A DNA stretch of 45,031 bases, from contig JBBQVS010000025.1 of the NCBI GenBank assembly GCA_038211295.1, positions 1 to 45,031 of the forward strand, given 5' to 3'. The first letter of the stretch is position 1; the number at the start of each line of letters is the position of its first letter. Below the pieces are notes generated by a model. The model was not told where the DNA came from. It saw only the letters and a program-made list of their open reading frames with translations, and did not search any database. Below, piece by piece: positions 1 to 9,033 of this stretch. The position numbers were made by a program, and so were the translations under genes. This DNA comes from JBBQVS01 sp038211295 (GTDB lineage: Bacteria > Chloroflexota > Ktedonobacteria > Ktedonobacterales > Ktedonobacteraceae).

Positions 1-2
1 AG

Positions 3-122
3 ACGGGAACAGCTAAGGCTTGCACCTTAGAAAACGCTTCTGGACACATGGCCTCTCCTCCTGTCTCGAAAGAGACAACGGGCAAGTCGCGTGGCGGAAA
101 GAAGAATTCCCCTGCTTTCTAA
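3..122 (+). pseudogene. 3' end of a TnpB (IS200/IS605 OrfB) gene, cut by window edge
   Basis: The open frame entering from the left edge encodes 39 residues and stops at 120-122. Its tail (TLENASGH near the start, RGGKKNSPAF at the end) has the low-complexity form typical of the extreme C-terminus of IS605 OrfB/TnpB proteins, past the zinc finger. The stop codon lies inside a hairpin of the same design as the one after the intact tnpB at 16301. The gene may be complete outside the window, so calling it broken is not justified. Only its end can be described here. Confidence 0.6.
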
Positions 123-130
123 GCGGGGAA
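107..130 (+). repeat. Right-end hairpin of a TnpB element
   Basis: TTCCCC at 107-112 pairs with GGGGAA at 125-130, with an inner GC/GC pair and the loop TTTCTAA. The same loop sequence occurs in the hairpins at 16304-16327 and, inverted, at 16365-16387. The element probably ends shortly after, at TCAA (135-138). About 160 bases follow before the next gene; they contain a small CTAGCT/AGCTAG palindrome and nothing else I recognise. Confidence 0.65.
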
Positions 131-301
131 GTGTCAAATAAAGACATCTGCTAGCTTGTAGCTAGAAGGGGAACGCAATACAATATGTTAAATAGATGTT
201 TCCCTAAAGAAGCTAGAGCAAAGTAACGCAACACATAATTGTACATGAAGGACTAAGTTGTTCTCTATAAAAGAGCTTGTTTCAGAGAAAATTCGTTCCA
301 A

Positions 302-865
302 CTAATGCCAACCCGGTATTGGCTTCCGACCTGTTATGTTGCAACGATAGCGTACCATCTGCAAGCTCGCTCCAAAGTGTTCAGCTATCTCGTTATAAGT
401 CATACCGTGTTGGAACGCCCAGTCAAGACCTGTAACAGGTATTTGTAAACATCCGCCTAGGTAAGCGGCTTCTTTTTCATCTTCGGTGCGATACTCACGC
501 ACGAGAAGCCCTCCTACAATGCGACGCAAACGTATTGGCTGATGACTGAACAATAGGTGAGAGAGTTCATGCATAACATCTGATTCATGACGTGTAGGCG
601 CATGAGTTGGATTATAAATAATTAAATATCGTCCTTCACCAATCGGCAGAGTGATACCGGACCAACCTGCGTCTTCTTTCAATAAGCTTTGACGTGTTTG
701 TTCATCTATCCCTGGAACCTTTGTTGGACTGATGACTCCAATTTTTAGGTGCTCAGTTAAACGTCGTGAAGGAAGAGGATCATAAGCATACAATTTCAAT
801 TCCCTGCGCCAACGTACCCCTTCGTTCTCACACCAGTCCTTACAGCTTCTATCTAAATCTCTCAT
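302..865 (-). CDS. ImmA/IrrE-family zinc metallopeptidase, paired with XRE repressor
   Basis: This 187-residue protein belongs to the ImmA/IrrE (COG2856) peptidase family. Known members cleave or inactivate a partner XRE-type repressor, for example in ICEBs1 induction and in the Deinococcus DNA-damage response. The zinc motif HELSH (HExxH) lies at about residues 100-104. A downstream acidic stretch (DEKEAAYLGG, about 128-137) fits the helix that supplies the third ligand. The ATG directly follows the stop codon of the XRE gene, so the two are co-transcribed and probably translationally coupled. Given the context, its most likely substrate is the repressor next door, releasing the PIWI-RE operon on the opposite strand; this is inference. 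The C-terminal part may be a small sensory or winged region, as in IrrE. Confidence 0.85.
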   Translation of the reverse strand: MRDLDRSCKDWCENEGVRWRRELKLYAYDPLPSRRLTEHLKIGVISPTKVPGIDEQTRQSLLKEDAGWSGITLPIGEGRYLIIYNPTHAPTRHESDVMHELSHLLFSHQPIRLRRIVGGLLVREYRTEDEKEAAYLGGCLQIPVTGLDWAFQHGMTYNEIAEHFGASLQMVRYRCNITGRKPIPGWH

Positions 866-1234
866 CTATTCTAGCTCTAATTTTCCCTCAGTCGCAGCTC
901 TGTAAGCTGCCTTCATCAACTTTGCTAGTGCATTTGCAGTCTCGGGATCTAGTTCTCTATCTGCACGCAGATATCCCTCAATACGATCTACCGTACTAAT
1001 TTCAGTTTGTTGCTCATCATTCGTCTCTTTAATAAACTCCTCTGCGGAAACTTGGAGCCAATCACAAATACGGAGAAAAGTGTCCATGTCTGGTATTTTA
1101 CCATTCTCAATACGAGATAACGTCGATGGGCTAACATCACCAATTTCATGTGCAATTTCACGTAGACCACGATTACCACGTTTTGTCCTAATGAGAGCTG
1201 CCAGATATTGGGTGTCTAACACTTTGGTCATCAT
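866..1234 (-). CDS. XRE-family repressor (Cro/C1-type HTH)
   Basis: A helix-turn-helix of the Cro/C1 type fills the first 60 or so residues (REIAHEIGDVSPSTLSRIENG is the core), followed by an acidic tail of about 55 residues. I chose the ATG at 1234 because AAAGGAGG sits about six bases upstream. A second ATG is adjacent at 1231. A longer frame to 1267 exists but has no ribosome-binding site. The gene is first in a two-gene unit with the ImmA-type peptidase and is divergent from the PIWI-RE operon. The 8-bp inverted repeats at 1268-1275 and 1324-1331 are its probable operators. It is expected to repress the defence operon and possibly itself. Confidence 0.85.
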   Translation of the reverse strand: MMTKVLDTQYLAALIRTKRGNRGLREIAHEIGDVSPSTLSRIENGKIPDMDTFLRICDWLQVSAEEFIKETNDEQQTEISTVDRIEGYLRADRELDPETANALAKLMKAAYRAATEGKLELE

Positions 1235-1267
1235 TCTTTCCTCCTTTGAATCAATTTTCAGAAACAC

Positions 1268-1331
1268 TGTTTCATGTATTGCACAATCAAGAAAAATACT
1301 GTATACTCTCTACTGTGTCAGATATGAAACA
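1268..1331. promoter_or_regulatory. Paired operator half-sites flanking the promoter
   Basis: TGTTTCAT at 1268-1275 lies just upstream of the -35 box. Its perfect inverse ATGAAACA at 1324-1331 lies just downstream of the expected transcription start. The centres are 56 bases apart, which would permit a repressor bridge across the promoter. Binding by the neighbouring XRE protein is inferred. Confidence 0.5.
1279..1307 (+). promoter_or_regulatory. Promoter of the PIWI-RE operon
   Basis: TTGCAC (1279-1284) and TATACT (1302-1307) are separated by exactly 17 bases, a near-consensus housekeeping sigma-factor promoter. It reads toward the operon starting at 1382 and predicts a leader of about 65-70 bases. 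Confidence 0.7.
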
Positions 1332-1381
1332 TCGTATCACACTTAGCACGCAGAAATCAAGTCAAAGAGAAGGAACTACTA

Positions 1382-2527
1382 ATGAAGAAACCACTGCCGG
1401 AAAATGTCTTTCCTTATCTCGCTCTGGGGCTAGCGAAGTATGCTGAACGGGAACAAAAATATCCTTATCCGCCTGAACTGTTCTATGCCCTAAACCAACT
1501 TTCATTGGCTATGCTCACCGCATTTCCTCATACTATCTCGGATATTTTCGAGCTTTTCGAGAAACCACTTGAGCAATGGTGGCCGGGCGATACGTTACCA
1601 CCAGGGATCGATCCACGCTTTGAGTTGCTCTACGAAGGTGAATTGGACGAACAGGTTACTGAGTTTTTGATTGAATATAATTTGCCGTTAGGGACCACGG
1701 TCCAAGCTATACAAGTTATACTTGATAATCAGTTGATGATCAACATACTCAAAGCATCACAAAATGCATCAGTTGCTGATCCTGCTGGTGCTAATATCGA
1801 GTATACTGCTGTGAGGCAATATGTAATTACAAACCCTTGGACTACTCCTGAAGCACTTCGGCAACAATTTCGCACTCTACGCTACATTAAAATCCAGGAG
1901 GTCGGTGCTCTATACCAGGACAGTCGCTCATATAACGCTAAGTTACTTTATCAGCGACCGGGAATGCCTACAGCTCGCTATTGGAACTGTACAGTATGTG
2001 GTCCACTTTATCAGCGAAATAATCATTTGGGCAGTATTAAGCCAAATGCCTGCACTGGACGATGCCCTGGTCCACAAGGCTGGCAAGATATTGACCCTCT
2101 CAGCAATACCCTCATTTTAAAACGAGGGCTTCATTTGCGGACTCACATACCTGGAATTACCGAAATTCAGCTCTATCGTTGGCTCACTCAAGATATACAA
2201 CCAACACAGCCACTGCTACAGCAAGTTGTTTTATGGCCTGGAATTGATCGTTACGATCTTCTTTTAAAGTTTCGAGATGGCACATGGGCTGTAGATGTTA
2301 AAGACTACAAAGATCCATTCGCATTAGGAAAGCAGATAGCTCAAGATAATCGACAAGTCGCAGAAAGCAGTCTGGAATGGAACTACTGGTTTTATGTGTA
2401 TCCATCCTATCGAGAGCTTCAGCGTACTGACTATGCCACTCATGTGCGTCGTGCTGCTGGGCAACTCCCATCTAATGTTGTTATTCTTAGTGAAAAGCAG
2501 TTTAAAGCACGTGTTGCTTCACACTAA
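1382..2527 (+). CDS. PIWI-RE-associated PD-(D/E)XK nuclease-like protein
   Basis: First gene of the three-gene PIWI-RE island, 381 residues. The N-terminal half is helical, without a fold I can name. A CxxC...CxxxC cluster (C203, C206, C224, C228) looks like a zinc knuckle or ribbon. The C-terminal third carries a restriction-endonuclease-like core: D292 at the end of one strand, then D305-V-K307 on the next (AVDVKDYKDP), matching the PD-(D/E)XK pattern. PIWI-RE cassettes are known from comparative genomics to encode a REase-fold protein beside the helicase and PIWI-RE genes, and position and size fit. It may be the effector that cuts target DNA if the PIWI-RE protein itself is inactive. The stop is followed two bases later by the next frame, so translation is coupled. 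Confidence 0.75.
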   Translation: MKKPLPENVFPYLALGLAKYAEREQKYPYPPELFYALNQLSLAMLTAFPHTISDIFELFEKPLEQWWPGDTLPPGIDPRFELLYEGELDEQVTEFLIEYNLPLGTTVQAIQVILDNQLMINILKASQNASVADPAGANIEYTAVRQYVITNPWTTPEALRQQFRTLRYIKIQEVGALYQDSRSYNAKLLYQRPGMPTARYWNCTVCGPLYQRNNHLGSIKPNACTGRCPGPQGWQDIDPLSNTLILKRGLHLRTHIPGITEIQLYRWLTQDIQPTQPLLQQVVLWPGIDRYDLLLKFRDGTWAVDVKDYKDPFALGKQIAQDNRQVAESSLEWNYWFYVYPSYRELQRTDYATHVRRAAGQLPSNVVILSEKQFKARVASH

Positions 2528-2550
2528 TCATGCGTCCTAGGAGAGAAAAC

Positions 2551-5500
2551 ATGTATGATCGAAGTGCGTGGTACTGTCCACTTGTCGAACAGATTAAAGC
2601 GCAGGATGCGGATGAAATCCTCAAAGGAAAATATACCCTTCTGCTTCAGGTAGAACTTGGCTTATGGTTGCTCGAACGGCTAGATTTGCGTGATGAAGCC
2701 ATTACAGTTCTGTGGGTACTCTTGAGTGGTCTACCTATTCCTGATACTCGCTTAAGTATATTGAATAAGCAACAACGACATGCTATTGCCAATGCACGCA
2801 TTCTGCTCCCTTTTTCTGGTCGCTTCAATTGGGAAAATGCATTGAGAACATATGCAACAATCGAAGAGAAATGGCGTTGTTATCGGGTACATCCAGAAGA
2901 GTTGGAGAAGCAACAGGTATATAATCTCCAAAGTCACCAAGAACGCTTTCCAGCTTATGACGCTGTCCTTGATGACATATTGCCTTTTGCTCCAAAAACG
3001 ATTACGCCTGCAACAGCAGCGACATTTTACTTTGATGCTATCACTGAACAGGGCAAACATGCTGTACAGGTAGAAATCAGTGAAGAAGTGGCGGACATGG
3101 CATCAACAAACATTACTTGGTTCACCCAAGCACGTAATCGTCGATCTCTGAGCTACTCACATAACGATTTCCGTACAATTGCGAGTGAAATCGACCAGTT
3201 ACGTCTACAGCGTGGTTTATCAACAGCACTAGGATCACAAAAAAGTTGGCTAGAGTTGGTCGATAATCTCTTAGGGTATCGTGCCATCTTACCTGACGGA
3301 AGCCTTGCCAGCAAAAATAACGTTCCCTTGCATATAGATGGTCACGCTTATGTTGTGGGAGCTGTTGCGGCTGGCAAATCCACGATTGCTAAACTCATTT
3401 TGGCTGATGCAGCTTTACATCCAGAGAAAGAGATACGCATCACATTGGTTGTTAGTGATACCACGGCAGCCCTTAACTTGGCTGATGAATTGAATACGCT
3501 GTTTTGTACGTGGGGAGAGAAGCCAGTGGCGGTGCCTCTAATTGGGCGTTCCACACGTGATCTGCACTTGCAGCGACTCTATCGTTCCAGCAAGTTCCGT
3601 CCCGACCACTGGGCACTACGTTGGCTAAATCCCGCGTGTCCTTTACAAGCACTGGCAACTGAACAGGCACCATGTGGTGTACTTCCCGGCAAAGAGCCCT
3701 GTGAATCATTGTATCAACCGCCAAAAAAGCCAGGAGGACGCAAAACCTATCACTACTGTCCTCTTTTTGCTGTATGTCCAAGCAAACAATTGTATCGCGA
3801 TATGCCCATTGCCCGCATCTGGATCACCACTCCTGGAGCACTGGGTAAATCGAGTCTACCTGCTCAAATTGAGCGACGCAAAGTGCATCTAACAGAGATC
3901 GTCTATGAACAATCGGATTTAGTGATATTCGATGAAGCCGACACAATTCAGCAATGGTTTGATAATCTGTTCGCCGAGGAAGTGATTCTCACCAATGGAA
4001 GTGATGGCCTACTTGATATAGAAGACGTTGAGACTGCTCAGGCATGGGTGCCTCGGCGAACACAGCCTACTTCTACACGCCGTTGGGTAGGACGCAACTA
4101 CTTTACCGCCCTTACTCTGGGCTATAAGCTTGCATGGCGTTTACTTGGTCTTCCTAAATGGGAAGAATGCTTGGGGCAGGATCGCATAGAAGCGGATAAA
4201 AAAGCCCAAAGCGTCGTCTTTCACTTGGATAAGCTGAGTCAGAAAGATCCTATTACTATAGATCGACCTAAAAAAAATGCTCAAAACGACCCAGTCTATC
4301 GCCTAGCATTAATTATGCGTGCCTTGATCGCTGCTGGCGATAGTGCTCATAACTCGTCTGTTCGTGACGAGTGTCAGGCATGGATTGAGGATTTTATTCC
4401 AAATATCCAGCAAACGCTACAAAAACTGGCTCAGGAAACGATAGCATGGCGCATACAGGTGGACAAAGGCACATATACCGATCAAGAAATACCAGAGCCG
4501 CCAGATAACCTTGATACGTTAGCGCAACGCCTGGAATTTGTCCTGAGCGTCATGAGTTTGGACCGTAATATACGGATTGTCTTCTACGAATGGTATAACA
4601 AACCCGAAAATATGCTCACAGATCTCAATGAGCATTCGTTAGAGCGGTCACCTAGCAACCTGACGGATATATTGCCTATCCCACCGACAGGACGTATGTT
4701 TGGCACCTATTATTCAAAGGATTTAGAAATAGGTCAGGACGAGAAAAAAGACTTCGTGCTACACTCAGGTCTTTCTGTCTTTGGCTATCCAAACATTGGA
4801 CGTTGGTACTTCCTGCATTTCCACGAATTGTTTAGCGACCTTGATGGTAGGCGTGGCCCAAATGTTCTTTCCCTTTCAGGGACATCTTGGTTACCACACT
4901 CATCTCAATGGCACATTACTCTTCCACCTCAAGGGATTCTCGATCCTTCAATCGAAGCGCAAGAGGCAATAACACAAAGCAATTTCTTCTACATTCCACA
5001 ATATGCGTGGAAGAAGAAAGCATTGAAGCCAATTCGTATCTCTGGGTCTCCCGAAAAGCTACAACCTATCAAAGATATGATTCGAGCACTAGCAACCAGT
5101 CGATCAGGTCGAAAAGCTCCATTACAAGAAGAACTAGATCAGTTACAGCAGTTGGCACAAGAAGAGCCACGCTATTGGAATGATCGAGGACGGTTGCTCC
5201 TGATTGCCAATTCCTATGAGCAAGCAGAATGGGCACATAGAGAACTAAAGCTTAGTGAACTAGCACGTACTGCTCTTCCAGGGGAAATTCGCTATCTAGC
5301 ACGAACTAACAACGATAATGATGAAGTTATGGCAGATGATATGGTGTATCGTAGCGATATTGAGGATTTCGCACGAACGAACGGCAAGATACTGATTGCA
5401 CCATTACAGGCCATTGGAAGAGGATACAACATTCTCAATCAAGATGGGAAAGCTGCTTTTGGTGCAATTTACTTCCTGACGCGTCCAATGCCGTATCCAG

Positions 5501-5994
5501 CAGATACACAATCATTAGCACGCGAATTAAACCGACGAACAGAGGACTGGTGTCGAGATATCCAACTAATGCTTTGGCAAGAACCGATGCTGCAGGAAAA
5601 AGCTATCCAACTCCGTCAGAAGGCCAGCGAGTATTGGCGTAAGGCAGAGTTACGTAGTTATTATCACACACTGAACCATGAGGATGAAAAGAATAACAAC
5701 GATACAACTTACAGTGAAGTCTTTGACCTTGCTGCTACTACCGCTGGTCTTATTATTCAAGCATGTGGTCGTCTCCTCCGCGGAGGTGTGCCATTCCACG
5801 CCTTCTTTGTTGACGCAGCCTGGGCACCGAAAAATGCAAAGGATAGAAAAGCACAAGAAACATTAAAAACGAGCCTGTTGACTGCAATGATAGAGGTCTT
5901 ACAGGAATATATTGATAAACCAATTGGGAAAGCACTTTACGCTTCTATTGTAGATGCGTTAGTAGACATCAAGGGCTTTGAACCGGAATATTAG
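2551..5994 (+). CDS. DinG/XPD-type helicase of the PIWI-RE system
   Basis: A superfamily 2 helicase of about 1147 residues. I chose ATG 2551, which has AGGAG seven bases upstream, over ATG 2530. A roughly 265-residue N-terminal extension precedes Walker A (GAVAAGKST, about 270-278). The DEAD-box-like Walker B is VIFDEAD (about 458-464). Five cysteines between them (about 363, 375, 384, 403, 409) resemble the Fe-S cluster insertion of DinG and XPD. SLSGTSWLP (near 775) and the motif VI-like QACGR (about 1070-1074) complete the helicase core. XPD/DinG enzymes translocate 5' to 3' on single-stranded DNA and unwind R-loops and forks. Here the helicase probably opens DNA for guide loading or target access by the PIWI-RE protein. 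Sandwiched between the nuclease and PIWI-RE genes, it completes the canonical cassette. Confidence 0.85.
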   Translation: MYDRSAWYCPLVEQIKAQDADEILKGKYTLLLQVELGLWLLERLDLRDEAITVLWVLLSGLPIPDTRLSILNKQQRHAIANARILLPFSGRFNWENALRTYATIEEKWRCYRVHPEELEKQQVYNLQSHQERFPAYDAVLDDILPFAPKTITPATAATFYFDAITEQGKHAVQVEISEEVADMASTNITWFTQARNRRSLSYSHNDFRTIASEIDQLRLQRGLSTALGSQKSWLELVDNLLGYRAILPDGSLASKNNVPLHIDGHAYVVGAVAAGKSTIAKLILADAALHPEKEIRITLVVSDTTAALNLADELNTLFCTWGEKPVAVPLIGRSTRDLHLQRLYRSSKFRPDHWALRWLNPACPLQALATEQAPCGVLPGKEPCESLYQPPKKPGGRKTYHYCPLFAVCPSKQLYRDMPIARIWITTPGALGKSSLPAQIERRKVHLTEIVYEQSDLVIFDEADTIQQWFDNLFAEEVILTNGSDGLLDIEDVETAQAWVPRRTQPTSTRRWVGRNYFTALTLGYKLAWRLLGLPKWEECLGQDRIEADKKAQSVVFHLDKLSQKDPITIDRPKKNAQNDPVYRLALIMRALIAAGDSAHNSSVRDECQAWIEDFIPNIQQTLQKLAQETIAWRIQVDKGTYTDQEIPEPPDNLDTLAQRLEFVLSVMSLDRNIRIVFYEWYNKPENMLTDLNEHSLERSPSNLTDILPIPPTGRMFGTYYSKDLEIGQDEKKDFVLHSGLSVFGYPNIGRWYFLHFHELFSDLDGRRGPNVLSLSGTSWLPHSSQWHITLPPQGILDPSIEAQEAITQSNFFYIPQYAWKKKALKPIRISGSPEKLQPIKDMIRALATSRSGRKAPLQEELDQLQQLAQEEPRYWNDRGRLLLIANSYEQAEWAHRELKLSELARTALPGEIRYLARTNNDNDEVMADDMVYRSDIEDFARTNGKILIAPLQAIGRGYNILNQDGKAAFGAIYFLTRPMPYPADTQSLARELNRRTEDWCRDIQLMLWQEPMLQEKAIQLRQKASEYWRKAELRSYYHTLNHEDEKNNNDTTYSEVFDLAATTAGLIIQACGRLLRGGVPFHAFFVDAAWAPKNAKDRKAQETLKTSLLTAMIEVLQEYIDKPIGKALYASIVDALVDIKGFEPEY

Positions 5995-6011
5995 GAGAAA
6001 GGGAATTAACA

Positions 6012-8840
6012 ATGGCAGTATCGTCTTCTATCATTCCAATGCGTTTTCGCATTGATGAAGTCCACCTACGTGGTTTAGCGGTTTCGTTTTCAAATTTTGC
6101 CTATGAGCAGGACTGCTTGAACTTTCTTACAAGCATGAAGCAACTCATACCAGATGACACGAATAAAACTCCCCCATATCGTCGGCTAAATACAGTACTG
6201 ACAGCCTTGGCCCCAACCCTGGCTCATCCATTTGTTATTCGGACGAATGCGGATACCAAACAGCCCGAACGGCAGATGCTTGTGGTCGGTACAAATGTTG
6301 CACATCGTCCCAAACCAGAGCAAATAAGTGATTTGGCATATGAATGGGGAAAACAATGGGGATATGGTAACTTCAAGAAGGTGGTTGAAGGTGTTGGGAA
6401 AGATGCCCATCAACGTTTGTTGGATCGTTTGCAAAAACCATCACAACAATGGCAAGAAACAGATGCTGCCTCGCTTTTCCTCAATCTTGAAGCGGGTACC
6501 CAAACAGGATATCGTGCTATTCCTAGCGTGTTAGCCTCGCTCATGGCAGGCAAGCAGTCATATATACACGGAAAAACAATAAAGTGGCGTCTGATACAAG
6601 ATGGTGCTAATGGGTTAGCCGTGATCAGCAATCCATTTCATGCACAATACGAAGATGTTTACCATAATACAAAAGAGGGAACATTCGCCTACAAACTCGA
6701 ATTTCGTCTACAAACACAGGTAGGGAGTCCACATCATTGGATTCACCTGTATGTGCGATGCAGTCGTTATGTTGATAAGCTCTTGAAAGATGTCAATTTT
6801 CAGCGCGATGTTAGCGTCAAGATTGGCATTGACCAACCCCGTTTAAGCGGGTGGGGGTGGTCACCAACACTAGTAACACTCCCACTTACTGGTGGCGCAT
6901 CTAATCCACGATGGCAGGAAGACCCAGTGGAGCTCTTGTCAGCGATGAAGGCGCGTGATTTAGTTGCACCAGACCAACTTTTACAGGCTCCACAGAATTA
7001 TCGCACTTCCAGTGCGATGAGTCTTTATGATGAATACTTTGTTATACATGCCGAGGGCTTTAGACCCAAGCATGAAGTAAAGACAGGTTTCGACTTTGCA
7101 GAATTGAGTGAGATAGCTAGTGCAGTCGGAGACATTCTGGGGCTAGAGCTTTCTAACGGTCAAACGCTCGTTTCTGATATATCCACGAAGGAAATGCATC
7201 TATCCAACCTTCCTCTAATGATGTATGGTATTGATGATCTTCAGAAAAAGAAGTTTGTGAGAAAGCAACCAGCACAAACAAAGGAGGAGAGTGAACAACA
7301 AAATCGACCAATACGACAAAAGATCATCTTTGATGCTCTTCGACGAGCCTCGAACCGAAGACCCATATATATCCTTCTTTGCTGGGGTGAGACACTTACA
7401 AAAACGACGCTAGAGCAGGAAATACGAGAGGCATTATTCATGGACATGGATGAACCCTTGCCTGAACATATTAAATTGATTATCCCTCCAGATCCTATTC
7501 CCAGTAAATTATTAGCACCCTTAGAACCGGGCAAACTCAACCCGCTTGATCACTACAAAAAATTCGCATCGCGGTCTGACCGTCAAAAATTCTTGGCTGA
7601 GTGGAAGACGCAGATGCGCAAGGCATTTCGTGAAAAAACAAGGGAGTGGAAAGACTATCTAGGTAGTTTCCTAACTGCTGAACCTAGTTACGGTTTGGCA
7701 CTGATTGAACTACATAAACTTGACCCTAAGAAAACATATTCTGATCAGCATATTAAAGGAGCAATCCGCAGATCGTGCAATAGTCTCGGGTTGGCCTCAC
7801 AGATGTTTTTCCCAATTCAGTTATATAAGAAGGGAGTTGCACCAGAAAGCAAGGGGCGTGCTCACAATAGTGTTGCTGATCTCATCTATCGCCAAACGGG
7901 TCTTGTCTATGACCAACCAATAGAACTTTATCAGAAGGCAGGTATCTCACAGGAGCAAGCCAAGCGTCTCCATGTGATTGGTCTTTACAAACTACGCAAA
8001 TTTGATCCAAAGATAGATTTTCCGATGGCGGTACGGCTCTCTCCCGACGGCACATTCCAAGTACTTTTGCCACAATATCCTCTTCAATGGTTGCCTCTCC
8101 TGGAGGCTCACAAAGCATTAGGGGAATTGTTCGTGAAGGGGAAAGAAAAAGGGAATGAGGAAATTCTCAGACTGAGTAAAGAGGCACAAGCTCAATTTGC
8201 TGCTCATGTTTTTACTAATACATATAGTGAACCTACGTTAGTGTTACTCGAAGCTCAAGATTGGCGGAATCATGATGTATTCCCCCAGTTTGCCAACGGT
8301 AAAGCAGCGACGAAAGATCAACTGAACCTCACTCATGTGAAAACGTTCGAGCATCTCTATACGCGGCAAGACCTTCCTAATCTGCGTATCATCCGTGTAC
8401 GCACCATCGGTTCGGGAGAAACACCACAGTACTTTTCCGTGCATGAAGACGAAGAAGAGGAGTTGAAAGAAGAGAAGGACCTTAAACAGCTTACTGGCTT
8501 TATTGACACACAAGCTGAGAGCGAATTTTTCCATTATCTTTCAATCGGTGGCCTGCCGACGACTGCTGCTACAGAGCAGCAAAACACGATAGGCTTATAT
8601 AAAACAGACGAAGGAGGCGGGATCGCTTTTAAGCACCAAACAATCGTCGAATTTGTTCCTTTCTTCCTTCAAACAGATGATGACCCGCAGGTATGGTGCC
8701 ATATTCCACATTTCATGCGCATTTCTCCAGGATGGGACGGTGGGAATATTGTGTTTCCCTATCCCATGCACCTGGCAAAAAGTATGATCAATGATCAGCT
8801 CTGTATGTTAGATGTTGACTTAAACGAAGAAGAGGCTTAA
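6012..8840 (+). CDS. PIWI-RE family protein (Argonaute-related)
   Basis: This 942-residue protein matches the PIWI-RE family in length, gene order and signature segments. These are a conserved N-terminal X domain, a MID-like region (about 430-600), the segment KGRAHNSVADLIYRQTG (about 614-630), and a C-terminal RNase H-like domain ending in PYPMHLAK (about 915). PIWI-RE proteins are predicted to use nucleic-acid guides against invading DNA, plasmids or R-loops. In the RNase H fold the first strand reads HVIGLYKLRK (about 654-663), with no aspartate where a catalytic one would be expected. The later strand reads LVLLEAQDWRN (about 743-753). Catalytic activity is therefore doubtful, and cleavage could depend on the REase-like partner. 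An AAAGGGA ribosome-binding site precedes the ATG. Family assignment rests on recalled motifs, not a profile search. Confidence 0.85.
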   Translation: MAVSSSIIPMRFRIDEVHLRGLAVSFSNFAYEQDCLNFLTSMKQLIPDDTNKTPPYRRLNTVLTALAPTLAHPFVIRTNADTKQPERQMLVVGTNVAHRPKPEQISDLAYEWGKQWGYGNFKKVVEGVGKDAHQRLLDRLQKPSQQWQETDAASLFLNLEAGTQTGYRAIPSVLASLMAGKQSYIHGKTIKWRLIQDGANGLAVISNPFHAQYEDVYHNTKEGTFAYKLEFRLQTQVGSPHHWIHLYVRCSRYVDKLLKDVNFQRDVSVKIGIDQPRLSGWGWSPTLVTLPLTGGASNPRWQEDPVELLSAMKARDLVAPDQLLQAPQNYRTSSAMSLYDEYFVIHAEGFRPKHEVKTGFDFAELSEIASAVGDILGLELSNGQTLVSDISTKEMHLSNLPLMMYGIDDLQKKKFVRKQPAQTKEESEQQNRPIRQKIIFDALRRASNRRPIYILLCWGETLTKTTLEQEIREALFMDMDEPLPEHIKLIIPPDPIPSKLLAPLEPGKLNPLDHYKKFASRSDRQKFLAEWKTQMRKAFREKTREWKDYLGSFLTAEPSYGLALIELHKLDPKKTYSDQHIKGAIRRSCNSLGLASQMFFPIQLYKKGVAPESKGRAHNSVADLIYRQTGLVYDQPIELYQKAGISQEQAKRLHVIGLYKLRKFDPKIDFPMAVRLSPDGTFQVLLPQYPLQWLPLLEAHKALGELFVKGKEKGNEEILRLSKEAQAQFAAHVFTNTYSEPTLVLLEAQDWRNHDVFPQFANGKAATKDQLNLTHVKTFEHLYTRQDLPNLRIIRVRTIGSGETPQYFSVHEDEEEELKEEKDLKQLTGFIDTQAESEFFHYLSIGGLPTTAATEQQNTIGLYKTDEGGGIAFKHQTIVEFVPFFLQTDDDPQVWCHIPHFMRISPGWDGGNIVFPYPMHLAKSMINDQLCMLDVDLNEEEA

Positions 8841-9033
8841 AAACTTCTTCCCCACTCCAAGCATATGAGAACAGAGTACTTTGATTGAGTCTATATGAGG
8901 AGTGAGTTCGCTTCAATCATTTATAAGTGCAAATACATAAAGAGGAGGGAAGCCAGTCAAAGGGAAATTTAGGTGAAGATAGGTAGGCAATACTTACAGA
9001 AGTATAGTATTGTTCTGAGCTATTGTGCTGAAG

